Positions 9,081 through 17,030 of a stretch of 64,000 nt of DNA are shown here, in pieces (position 1 is the first letter of the stretch; every line of letters starts with the position of its first letter). Under the pieces are notes generated by a model, which had not been told where the DNA came from, did not search any database, and was given only the letters and a program-made list of their open reading frames with translations. The translations under genes were made by a program, and so were the position numbers. The DNA is from DATENM01 sp045807725 (lineage in GTDB: Bacteria > Acidobacteriota > Blastocatellia > UBA7656), in NCBI GenBank assembly GCA_045807725.1, contig JBJMGV010000062.1, forward strand, positions 1 through 64,000. The letters run 5' to 3'.

Positions 9081-9113
9081 TAGGGGCAACGCTGGCGAGT
9101 ATAGCATAGGTAG

Positions 9114-9143
9114 TTGACGGTCTCTATAGTTCATCGCTACACT
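9114..9143 (+). promoter_or_regulatory. Possible sigma-70 promoter for the M16 peptidase gene
   Basis: TTGACG (9114-9119) and TACACT (9138-9143) are 18 bases apart, about 38 bases upstream of the TTG start that carries GGAGG at 9171-9175. Confidence 0.4.
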
Positions 9144-9180
9144 CAAAGACAAATCTTAATGGCCGCAGTTGGAGGATTCT

Positions 9181-10566
9181 TTGCCGAAGCAGGTGATCGC
9201 AATCGTCGTTTGTCTGATAATGCTGTATGGGTGTTGGGCCGACGCGGCCAGCGGTGCGGGGAAACCTTCAGGGCAGGGAAATCAGCCGCAACAGTCTTCG
9301 CCATTCGCGCTCCCCATTGCCAAGCGGGATTCATTGCTCAATGGACTGCAACTGATCGTGTTGGAGCAGCCCGGCGTAAATGATGTAATGGCCCACCTGC
9401 GGATCAACAGCGGCGGCGTCTTCGACCTGTCGGGCAAGGGCGGACTGGCTGACGTGACGGCGGGGATGTTGCTGCGCGGCGGCGGAGGCCAGTCGGCAAA
9501 AAATCTCAGCGATATGATTGAGCAGCTCGGCCTGTCGCTGCGAGTGACGGTGGGATGGGACTCGACCGACGTGGTGATAAGCGGGCCGAAGTCTGAGGCC
9601 GAGAGCATCTTTGATCTGTTAAGCCGTCTGCTCATCGCGCCGGCCTTTGACCAGAAAGAACTCGACGCGCTCAAGGCGCAGCGCCTACAGGCGGCCAGGC
9701 AAGAGGCCACCGATGCGGCAGAGCGGCTGCGGCAGAAAGCCGTCGAGGGCTTATACGGCAGCCATCCTTATGGCCGTCCACTGACGGGCACACCCGACTC
9801 TTTACAGCAGATCACGCGCGCCGATCTCATCGCTTTTCACTCGCGCTTTTATCTTGCCAATAACGCCGAGCTACTGGTGCGGGGCGACATCACGGCAGAG
9901 CAAGTGACGCGGCTGGCGCGGGCGCGGCTCGGCATGTGGAAGAAGGGCGAGGTCGTGCCGCCGAATTTTCGCCAGGCGGAGCGGCTGATGGCGGCTCGTG
10001 TGTTTGTGATAGATCGCACGGAAGCGACGCCGGGTCGGGCGGTGCTGGCTCTGGTCGGGGTATCGCGGCGGGCTGCCGATTATTTCGCCGCGATGATGGC
10101 CGTTGATATCTTTAACCAGCTTCTGGCGCAAGCCAACCTCACTGCTACGGCTAAGGTAGAAGCGCGCGTGCTGAACGGGCCGCTGACCATTGAGACGAGC
10201 GCCCCGGTCGGTCAACTCGTTGAGCAGGTCAAGAGCATCACGACAGTTATGACGCGGATGGAGGCGCAGCCGCCGACGCTTGAGCAGGCCGAGGCCGCAA
10301 AATCACGATTGATCGCGGCGATGGGCGAACGCTTGCGCGATGCAACGGGGACTGCCGATCTGATGCTTGAAATAGAAAGCTACGGCCTAGGCCGCGACTA
10401 CGTCCTGCACTATGCCGAGCGCGTCAATGCGGTGACACCGGCAGACATACAGGCGGCGGCGCGTGCGTTGCTCAGACCCGAAGCCATGGCCATCGCGTTG
10501 AGCGGCCCCGCCGGCCAGCTCGAAGGCGACGCGAAGCGACTCGGCTCCGTCACCGTCATGCGCTGA
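9181..10566 (+). CDS. M16-family peptidase-like protein lacking the zinc site, exported
   Basis: A 461-residue two-domain M16 protein with a signal peptide (VIAIVVCLIMLYGCWADAASG). Start TTG 9181 is chosen because GGAGG lies five bases upstream; TTG 9169 is in frame but overlaps that site. The fold is clear from NGLQLIVLEQPGVNDV, YGSHPYGRPLTGTPDSLQ and ITRADLIAFHSRFYLANNAELLVRGD. Where active enzymes have HxxEH, this one reads DVTAG within GKGGLADVTAGMLLRGG, so zinc cannot be bound in the usual way. In the family such proteins are the non-catalytic partner of an active M16 subunit; none is adjacent here (an active one sits at 51608). It precedes ubiE by 20 bases. Confidence 0.8.
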   Translation: MPKQVIAIVVCLIMLYGCWADAASGAGKPSGQGNQPQQSSPFALPIAKRDSLLNGLQLIVLEQPGVNDVMAHLRINSGGVFDLSGKGGLADVTAGMLLRGGGGQSAKNLSDMIEQLGLSLRVTVGWDSTDVVISGPKSEAESIFDLLSRLLIAPAFDQKELDALKAQRLQAARQEATDAAERLRQKAVEGLYGSHPYGRPLTGTPDSLQQITRADLIAFHSRFYLANNAELLVRGDITAEQVTRLARARLGMWKKGEVVPPNFRQAERLMAARVFVIDRTEATPGRAVLALVGVSRRAADYFAAMMAVDIFNQLLAQANLTATAKVEARVLNGPLTIETSAPVGQLVEQVKSITTVMTRMEAQPPTLEQAEAAKSRLIAAMGERLRDATGTADLMLEIESYGLGRDYVLHYAERVNAVTPADIQAAARALLRPEAMAIALSGPAGQLEGDAKRLGSVTVMR

Positions 10567-10586
10567 ACAGGCACAAACCGCACCGA

Positions 10587-11309
10587 ATGGAATCCCACGA
10601 CCTTCACCTTGATCCGTCCACCAAAGCGGCGCGCGTGCGCGCGATGTTTGCGGAGATCGCGCCGCGCTACGACCTGCTCAACCACACGCTCTCATTGAAT
10701 ATTGATAAGCGATGGCGGCGATTCGTCATCGGCAAAGTCGCCGAGCGATTGCGCAGCGAAGGCGCGCTGGCCCTCGATCTCTGTTGTGGCACGGGCGATC
10801 TGGCGCTTGCGCTTGGCGAGATTGCCGAGACTTGCGGCGTCGATTTCTGCCACCCGATGTTGACGATCAGCACAGAGAAAGTGGCGCGGTCGCCGCGCCG
10901 CGTGTCGATTATCGAAGGCGATGCCTTGCGCGTACCGTTCGGCGACGCGTCGTTTGATGTGGTGACGGTGGCTTTCGGGCTGCGTAATCTGGAGAGCATC
11001 GAGGGCGGCTTGCGGGAGATGCTAAGGCTGTTGAAGCCTGGCGGGCGGGCTGCCGTGCTGGAATTTTCGCGGCCCGTGCTGCCGGTCTTTCGCCAGCTCT
11101 TTCAATTCTACTTCCTGAAGATTCTGCCGCGCATTGGCAACGCGGTGAGCGGTTCATCGTTCGCTTACCAGTACCTGCCCGAATCGGTGCAGGCGTTTCC
11201 CGATCAACAGCGGCTGGCGGCGCTGATGCGCGCGGTTGGTTTTTCACCAGTGACCTATTACAATCTTTTTGGCGGCGTTGCGGCAGTGCACGTGGGCGAC
11301 AAGCCTTGA
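10587..11309 (+). CDS. ubiE: Demethylmenaquinone/ubiquinone methyltransferase
   Basis: A 240-residue SAM-dependent methyltransferase of the UbiE/MenG family. The N-terminus carries VRAMFAEIAPRYDLLNHTLS (signature 1 of the family, residues about 14-33), then the SAM site ALDLCCGTGDLALALG (about 61-76) and the second signature FGLRNLESIEGGLREMLRLL (about 129-148). It adds the ring methyl group that finishes menaquinone (or ubiquinone). A menaquinone role (menG) is more likely in an acidobacterium, but the sequence alone does not decide. It follows the M16-like gene closely and precedes tldD, possibly one transcript. Confidence 0.9.
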   Translation: MESHDLHLDPSTKAARVRAMFAEIAPRYDLLNHTLSLNIDKRWRRFVIGKVAERLRSEGALALDLCCGTGDLALALGEIAETCGVDFCHPMLTISTEKVARSPRRVSIIEGDALRVPFGDASFDVVTVAFGLRNLESIEGGLREMLRLLKPGGRAAVLEFSRPVLPVFRQLFQFYFLKILPRIGNAVSGSSFAYQYLPESVQAFPDQQRLAALMRAVGFSPVTYYNLFGGVAAVHVGDKP

Positions 11310-11373
11310 GCGCGCCGACCGCAGACCGGCAACGCCGGCAGGCTTTGGTCGTCCGCCAACGGTCGAAAATCCT

Positions 11374-12810
11374 ATGAAGAATGACGCTATACAATTTTTC
11401 CTCTCTCGCTTTGGCCTGACCGTCGCGCAGATCGACGAGTTGTTGGCGACGGCGCTGGCGCGCGGCGGCAATTACGCCGATCTGTATTTTGAATACCGTG
11501 AGAATAACAGCGTTTCCCTCGAAGAGCGCATCATTAAAGCGACATCGCGCTCGATCACGCAAGGCGTCGGCGTGCGCGTAATCGCCGGCGAAAAGACCGG
11601 CTATGCGTACACGGCGGAGATAGGCTATGACGCCATCAAGCAAGCGGCAGCGACGGCGAGTTTCATCGCGCGAACGAGCGGCACGACCGAAGCATTAGGC
11701 GTCAATGCGACGCCGAATGCGCACGATCTCTACACGGTCGAGCGACCGCTATCAGCGGTCGAGTTGGGCCGCAAGATTGGCCTGCTGAGAACGGCGGATG
11801 AGGCCGCGCGTGACATCGACCCGCGCATACGCGAAGTGCAAGCCGGCATTCACGACGAAGTGAAGTATGTAATGATCGCTACTTCTGATGGTCGGCTGGT
11901 CGGCGACGTGCAGCCGCTGGCCCGCATCGGTATGACCTGCATCGCCGATGATGACGGCAACCGTCAAGTCGGTCGCGGCGGCGGCGGCGGTCGCGTCGGA
12001 ATGGAGTTCTTTGAAGGAAGCCTGACGCCGCAAGCGATGGCGCGCGCGGTGGCGCAACAGGCCATCACGCAGCTTGAGGCCGTGCCGGCTCCCGCGGGGA
12101 CGATGGAAGTCGTGCTTGGGCCGGGCTGGCCGGGCATCCTGCTACACGAAGCGGTCGGGCACGGACTGGAAGCCGACTTCAATCGCAAAGGCTCGTCGGC
12201 CTTCACCGGGCGCATAGGCGAGCGCGTCGCGTCAGAGCTATGCACGGTGGTCGATGACGGCACGATTGCGGGGCGGCGCGGCTCGCTCAACGTCGATGAT
12301 GAAGGGCAGCCGACGGGGCGGACGGTGTTGATCGAAAACGGCGTGTTATGCGCTTACTTGAGCGACCATCTGAACGCGGACTTGATGAAGTCTGCGCCGA
12401 CCGGCAATGGGCGCAGGGAAAGTTACAAGCACATCCCGCTGCCGCGTATGACGAACACGTTTATGCTGGCCGGCGAGAGCGACCCTGAAGAGATCATTCG
12501 CACGGTGAAGCGCGGGCTTTACGCGGTTCAATTCGCCGGCGGTCAGGTCGATATCACAAGCGGCGAGTTTGCCTTCTCGGCATCGGAAGCCTACTTGATC
12601 GAAGACGGCAAGGTGACTGTGCCGGTCAAAGGCGCGACGCTGCGCGGCAACGGCCCGGAAGCGCTCAAGCAAGTGACCGCCGTAGGCAACGACCTGCAAC
12701 TTGACCTCGGCGTCGGGATGTGCGGCAAAGAGGGCCAGCAGATTCCTGTCGGCGTTGGCTTGCCGACGATTAAGATCAGCGAAATGACGGTCGGCGGCAC
12801 ACAAGCATAA
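11374..12810 (+). CDS. tldD: TldD, metalloprotease subunit of the TldD/TldE complex
   Basis: A 478-residue protein with the zinc site HEAVGHGLEADFN (about residues 257-269), the family's HExxxH hallmark, and a C-terminal VGGTQA typical of TldD. In known systems TldD and TldE form a heterodimer that removes leader peptides or degrades unfolded peptides. Start ATG 11374 (MKNDAIQFF) is used; the upstream extension overlaps ubiE and is not conserved-looking. Its stop overlaps the next ATG (TAATG at 12808-12812), coupling it to tldE. Confidence 0.93.
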   Translation: MKNDAIQFFLSRFGLTVAQIDELLATALARGGNYADLYFEYRENNSVSLEERIIKATSRSITQGVGVRVIAGEKTGYAYTAEIGYDAIKQAAATASFIARTSGTTEALGVNATPNAHDLYTVERPLSAVELGRKIGLLRTADEAARDIDPRIREVQAGIHDEVKYVMIATSDGRLVGDVQPLARIGMTCIADDDGNRQVGRGGGGGRVGMEFFEGSLTPQAMARAVAQQAITQLEAVPAPAGTMEVVLGPGWPGILLHEAVGHGLEADFNRKGSSAFTGRIGERVASELCTVVDDGTIAGRRGSLNVDDEGQPTGRTVLIENGVLCAYLSDHLNADLMKSAPTGNGRRESYKHIPLPRMTNTFMLAGESDPEEIIRTVKRGLYAVQFAGGQVDITSGEFAFSASEAYLIEDGKVTVPVKGATLRGNGPEALKQVTAVGNDLQLDLGVGMCGKEGQQIPVGVGLPTIKISEMTVGGTQA

Positions 12811-14162
12811 TGCGATATGAGTTGACGAAAGAGAGCGCGCGGCGGCTGGCCGACGAGGCGGTCAGGCGTGGGGCGAGCGCCGCTGAAGTCGTGATGAAGC
12901 GCCGCAAAGAGTTCGGCGTCACGGTGCGGCTCGGCGACGTAGAGAAGATCAAAGAGTCAATCGACCAGGGGCTTGGCTTGCGCGTCTTGATCGATGGGCA
13001 GCAAGCGTCGGTCTCCTGCTCGGACTTTTCAGAAGACGCCGTGCTCGGTCTTCTCGATGAAGCGATAAGGCTTGCGCGCGCCGCCTCGCCCGACGATAGC
13101 GCAGGATTGCCGGATGCCGGGGAGATGGCCAATGAGCTGCCTGACCTCGATCTCTATGATGAAGCCCTCGAACAACTGCCGACCGAGAAGAAGATTGCTA
13201 TGGCGATTGCGGCGGAGCGCGCCGCGCGAGATTACAACTCTCGCATCATTAACTTTGAAGGCGGCGGCGTGGACACGGCGAGCGGCACGGTGATCCTCGC
13301 CAATTCGCTCGGCTTTGCGGGCGAGTATCAAAGCACGCTGATCTCTTTAGCGACAGTGCCGGTAGCGGCGGACGATCAAGGGCGTATGCAGAGGGATTTC
13401 TGGTACGACCAGCGGCGAAGCCTGAAAGAGATGTCTGCGCCGGAAGAGGTCGGGCGCATCGCGGCAGAGCGCACGCTGCGCAAATTGAATGGGCGCAGCG
13501 TGCCGACGCAGAGCGTGCCGGTGGTCTTTGATCGAGGGATGGCGGCCAGCCTGCTTGGTAATCTCTTTGAAGCGTTGTCGGGTGAAGCGATCTTCCGGCG
13601 CGCCAGCTTTCTGGTTGGCCAGCTCGGCGAAGTGGTGGCGAGCCGCAAGCTAACGGTGATAGATGATGGCTTGATTCGCGGCGGCCTGGGGTCGCGGCCC
13701 TTCGACGGCGAAGGCTTGCCCGTGCGTCGCACGGTGCTGGTTAATGAAGGCCGGCTGGAGTCCTACCTGTTGAACAGCTACACGGCGCGCAAGCTCGGTT
13801 TGCGTTCAACGGGCAATGCGGCGCGCGGCCTGGTCGGCGGCCCTACGGTCAGCCCGGGCAATCTAATGATTAAGGCGGGCGCGCACAAACCTGCGGAGAT
13901 CATCGGCTCAATCAAGCAGGGGTTGTATTTGACGGAGATGATCGGGCAGGGAGTCAATATCGTTACGGGCGATTACTCGCGCTCGGCGGGCGGCCTGTGG
14001 ATAGAGAATGGCGAGCTGACGTTTCCCGTGCAAGGGATAACGGTGGCGGGAAATCTCAAAGAGATGCTGCGCGACATCGAGATGGTCGGCGACGACCTCG
14101 ACTTTCGCAGCAGCATCATTGCGCCGACGCTGCTGGTCGGGCGGATGACGATCAGCGCCTAG
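12810..14162 (+). CDS. tldE: TldE/PmbA, partner of TldD
   Basis: A 450-residue PmbA/TldE family protein, recognised by its order after tldD and by the C-terminal half (VVFDRGMAASLLGNLFEALS, then NEGRLESYLLNSYTARKLG and the end GELTFPVQGITVAGNLKEML). It lacks the HExxxH motif, as expected, since zinc is bound by TldD. Start overlaps the tldD stop by one base. Confidence 0.9.
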   Translation: MRYELTKESARRLADEAVRRGASAAEVVMKRRKEFGVTVRLGDVEKIKESIDQGLGLRVLIDGQQASVSCSDFSEDAVLGLLDEAIRLARAASPDDSAGLPDAGEMANELPDLDLYDEALEQLPTEKKIAMAIAAERAARDYNSRIINFEGGGVDTASGTVILANSLGFAGEYQSTLISLATVPVAADDQGRMQRDFWYDQRRSLKEMSAPEEVGRIAAERTLRKLNGRSVPTQSVPVVFDRGMAASLLGNLFEALSGEAIFRRASFLVGQLGEVVASRKLTVIDDGLIRGGLGSRPFDGEGLPVRRTVLVNEGRLESYLLNSYTARKLGLRSTGNAARGLVGGPTVSPGNLMIKAGAHKPAEIIGSIKQGLYLTEMIGQGVNIVTGDYSRSAGGLWIENGELTFPVQGITVAGNLKEMLRDIEMVGDDLDFRSSIIAPTLLVGRMTISA

Positions 14163-14230
14163 ATCAAGCGATGTGGGTGAGCGGCTTGCGCGGCGCGGCG
14201 GGCACTGGTTGAACTGGAGCAGAGACGGAT

Positions 14231-14716
14231 ATGTTTGAACAACCGGCGGCAGGAAAAGTGGAAAAAGACCGCTCGCGTGTGGTGATGCTGCTGAGCGGCG
14301 TGGCGGTACTCGCGGTCATTTTGCTGATCATTCTGGTGACATCGTTCAGCCGCAAGCAAGCGCCGCTTGAGTTCGCGCGCGCCGGCGCGTCGGAGTTCGA
14401 CTCTTACGCGGCTAATGTGAAGCTGACGAACATAGAAAAGCGGAAAGGGGAGCGGCTGAACGTCTTTTATGGTCGTTTCCTGTTGACGCTGGAGAATGCC
14501 GGCGACAAGACGCTGACGGGTTTGCAGCTACGGCTGACGGCAATCGATATGGACAAGCAGGTCGTTAAGGAAAAGATCGTGACGGTGATCCCAGGCATGC
14601 GCGACGCGCTTGGGGCAGGGCAATCGGCGCGGCTCGATCTATCGTTCGAGCCGATTCCTAACCCTGACGAGCTTCAAGATATGACAGTCGAGGTCTACGC
14701 GCTGAAGACGCAATAG
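14231..14716 (+). CDS. Membrane-anchored protein of unknown function
   Basis: A 161-residue protein with one N-terminal membrane helix (about residues 18-38, VVMLLSGVAVLAVILLIILVT) and an outside domain of about 115 residues that reads like a small beta-sandwich (NVFYGRFLLTLENAGDKTLTG, LQLRLTAIDMDKQVVKEK). This resembles FxLYD/DUF2393-type domains but I cannot confirm a family. It follows tldE by 68 bases on the same strand. Confidence 0.65.
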   Translation: MFEQPAAGKVEKDRSRVVMLLSGVAVLAVILLIILVTSFSRKQAPLEFARAGASEFDSYAANVKLTNIEKRKGERLNVFYGRFLLTLENAGDKTLTGLQLRLTAIDMDKQVVKEKIVTVIPGMRDALGAGQSARLDLSFEPIPNPDELQDMTVEVYALKTQ

Positions 14717-14725
14717 CTGAAGGGG

Positions 14726-15511
14726 CTAGTCCGCTTTGCGTAGGGTGACGCCGGGCGGCGGCGTGAAGCGGAAGTCACTATCGGCGGCGACGAAATTCTC
14801 CCTGACGTTTGAGAGCGTGAAGTCCATGCGCGCGCCGTTGCGCTCGAAGATAACAAGGCGCTGCACGCTCGCATTGGCGGGCGAAACCTCTGCGAGCAGT
14901 TGCTTGAATTCCTGGGGCGCGCGTTTAGGAACAAGCCGCAAGACGATGTTGCCGGCATTAACAGGACGCTCGCCATCGGCGACCTCTATGCGCGAGAAGT
15001 CGCGCCGCAGGTTGCCGCGACCGAGCAGGAAGAGAAAAGGGATTTGCGGGTCGGCTGACTCTTTCACAGAGGCTTGCGATGCCTGCCTCTCGCCGTAGAC
15101 ATAGAAGAAGATACTCCTGCCGTCCGAGACGAAGAGCTTTCTTTCCGGCTGCACATATTCCCATCTTGCCTTACCGGGGCGTTTCAAAATCAGGTGGCCC
15201 GCTTCGTTCGCCCTGCGCCCATCGGCTCCGATGTAAATCTGATTGAAGTCCGCCGCCAGCCCTTGCATGCGTCCGTACTTGTTTTGCAGGGCGTCGATCA
15301 AGGCGTTGAGATCGAGCTGCGTGGCGGCGGCCCTGGAGCTTTCGGGTGGCGAAGCGAAGGCGTAGTCACCGCCGCCTTCGTGCATCTGATAACGACCGGA
15401 AGTATAGATGGGCGTAATGAGAAGGATGAAGGTGAAAAGGCAGCAGGAGGCCGAGAAGGGCCGTCCTGGCCGGGTTAGCGATAATGGATGAAGGGTCGGG
15501 AAGCACCGCAT
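14726..15511 (-). CDS. lolA: LolA-like outer-membrane lipoprotein carrier
   Basis: Start ATG 15511 gives 261 residues with an N-terminal hydrophobic export segment (FSASCCLFTFILLITPI, about 19-35). The body fits LolA: LNALIDALQNKYGRMQGLAADF, then GHLILKRPGKARWEYVQPE (the classic LolA strand pair), FVSDGRSIFFYV and the end FRFTPPPGVTLRKAD. LolA shuttles lipoproteins across the periplasm to the outer membrane, consistent with a diderm. It follows the ABC ATPase gene by 16 bases on the same strand. Confidence 0.8.
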   Translation of the reverse strand: MRCFPTLHPLSLTRPGRPFSASCCLFTFILLITPIYTSGRYQMHEGGGDYAFASPPESSRAAATQLDLNALIDALQNKYGRMQGLAADFNQIYIGADGRRANEAGHLILKRPGKARWEYVQPERKLFVSDGRSIFFYVYGERQASQASVKESADPQIPFLFLLGRGNLRRDFSRIEVADGERPVNAGNIVLRLVPKRAPQEFKQLLAEVSPANASVQRLVIFERNGARMDFTLSNVRENFVAADSDFRFTPPPGVTLRKAD

Positions 15512-15527
15512 AGGATTTATGACCTTG

Positions 15528-16493
15528 TTACTTCGGCTGCGCCTGTGGATTAGCGAAGACATCTTCGAGCGAGCGGCGTTTCGGGTTGATCGACAAGAGA
15601 TGCCCGTCACAAGCATGGATCAGCGCCAGCGTCTTCTCGACTTCGGTCTCATCGCCGATTGTGATGTGGATACCGTTGGGTGTGGAGGTGAGCGATAGCA
15701 GCGACGCAATGGCCTGACGCTGGGCGTCGAATGCGGCGAAGTCTGCGCCGACGGCGACAATCTCAAGTGTCGTCTCGTCTTGCCCTGCAAGCTCCTGAAC
15801 CGTGCCACAGCGTTGCAAGCGGCCATTGATCATGATGGCGGCGCGGTCGCAGAGCGTCTCGACATCCGAAAGAATGTGCGACGAAAAAAAGATCGTTTTG
15901 TCTTGCCGGCGCAAGGCCAGCAGAAGGTCACGCACCTCGCGGCGGCCAAGAGGATCAAGCCCTGACATCGGCTCATCCATAAAGACGATTTCAGGATCGT
16001 TGACCAGCGATTGCGCGATGCCTATGCGCTGGAGCATTCCTTTCGAGTATTTGCGCAATTGGCGGTCGGCGCGCTCTTCGTCTAGGCCGACCAGATTGAG
16101 CAACTCGTCGGCGCGTTTGCGGGCCTGCGGTTTAGTCAGGCCAAACAGCGCGCCGGTGTATATGAGTAACTCGCGGCCCGACAGGTAGTCGTAGAAATAA
16201 GGATTCTCGGGAAGGTAGCCGATGCGCGCGTGTGTGGCGACATCGCTGATTGACTGGCCGAGTATATAAGCCGTGCCGGAGGTCGGATAGATCAGGCGCA
16301 TCAGCAGCTTGAGGGTTGTGGTTTTCCCGGCTCCGTTGGGGCCGAGAAAGCCGAATATCTCGCCGCGCCGGACCCGCAGCGACAGGTGATCGAGGGCGCG
16401 CACGCGCCGTTTCTTCAACACGCCAATTTCGTAATCTTTGGTGAGCTCGTCGATCTCGATAACGGCTTCAGCGGAATCGGTCACAGCAGTCAT
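15528..16493 (-). CDS. ABC transporter ATP-binding protein
   Basis: A 321-residue ATPase of the ABC-2/DrrA-NatA type with Walker A GPNGAGKTT (51-59), a YLPENPYFYDYLSG Q-loop region, signature YSKGMLQRIG (about 148-157), Walker B IVFMDEPMSGLDP (about 169-181) and the switch His in FFSSHILSD. The C-terminal 90 residues are the accessory domain seen in drug, polysaccharide or gliding-type exporters. No permease gene is adjacent, so the substrate is unknown. Its ATG overlaps the dciA stop (ATGA, 16490-16493). Confidence 0.9.
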   Translation of the reverse strand: MTAVTDSAEAVIEIDELTKDYEIGVLKKRRVRALDHLSLRVRRGEIFGFLGPNGAGKTTTLKLLMRLIYPTSGTAYILGQSISDVATHARIGYLPENPYFYDYLSGRELLIYTGALFGLTKPQARKRADELLNLVGLDEERADRQLRKYSKGMLQRIGIAQSLVNDPEIVFMDEPMSGLDPLGRREVRDLLLALRRQDKTIFFSSHILSDVETLCDRAAIMINGRLQRCGTVQELAGQDETTLEIVAVGADFAAFDAQRQAIASLLSLTSTPNGIHITIGDETEVEKTLALIHACDGHLLSINPKRRSLEDVFANPQAQPK

Positions 16494-16939
16494 TTGGCTC
16501 TTCTCTCAAGGCATTTGCCGGCGGCGCGCAGAAACGCATCGCGCAACTCCGGGTTGCTGATGCGGGCGGCATCGTCGCTGAGCGGCAGCGCGGCTTTTTC
16601 GGGAGCGATGAAATGAATCTCTCTTAGGGGTTGGTCTGTGCGGCTCAGACTGTCGGGATTGATGACGAATTCGATTGTGGTAATGACCGGAGCGCCGAGC
16701 AGGGAATTGAGCCGAAACAGGGCCTGACCTTTGATGCGGTCGAGTTGCGACCGCCAGGTCTGGTCGGGGACCGCGACGATCAGGGTCTTGCGCTCCAGTC
16801 GCAAAGGCTGAGTCACGTTTCTAACCTGACTGCCTACGGCTGCCGTCCAGGCGGCGAAGACCGCATGCTGGCGGGCCTCGTCCGAATCGCCAACGTGACG
16901 AAGCATACGCGGCAGCAGATTGAGCAGGCTCGTCATCAT
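16490..16939 (-). CDS. dciA: DciA-like (DUF721) replicative helicase loader
   Basis: A 149-residue DUF721 protein: WTAAVGSQVRNVTQPLRLERKTLIVAVPDQTWRSQL is the typical central domain (about residues 30-67). In many bacteria without DnaC/DnaI this family, DciA, loads the DnaB helicase. The start is ATG 16939 or the next codon ATG 16936; no Shine-Dalgarno sequence precedes it because the heptamer element at 16940 runs right up to the start codon. It overlaps the downstream ABC gene. Confidence 0.75.
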   Translation of the reverse strand: MMTSLLNLLPRMLRHVGDSDEARQHAVFAAWTAAVGSQVRNVTQPLRLERKTLIVAVPDQTWRSQLDRIKGQALFRLNSLLGAPVITTIEFVINPDSLSRTDQPLREIHFIAPEKAALPLSDDAARISNPELRDAFLRAAGKCLERRAK

Positions 16940-17030
16940 CAGTAGTCAGTGGCCAGTAGTCAGTGGCCAGTGGCTTATGGTGTGATCAGGTGAGACTGAT
17001 CGCTGACCGCTGGCCACTGACTACTGATTC
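16940..17030. repeat. Inverted heptamer-repeat element 2
   Basis: Left arm (16940-16974): five heptamers AGTAGTC/AGTGGCC. Right arm (about 17001-17030): GCTGACC-GCTGGCC-ACTGACT-ACTGATT, the inverted version. It fills the whole gap between the stop of the tetraheme gene and the start codon of dciA. The right end reads TGATTCCTAAT (17025-17035), also found at the end of element 5. Confidence 0.85.
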
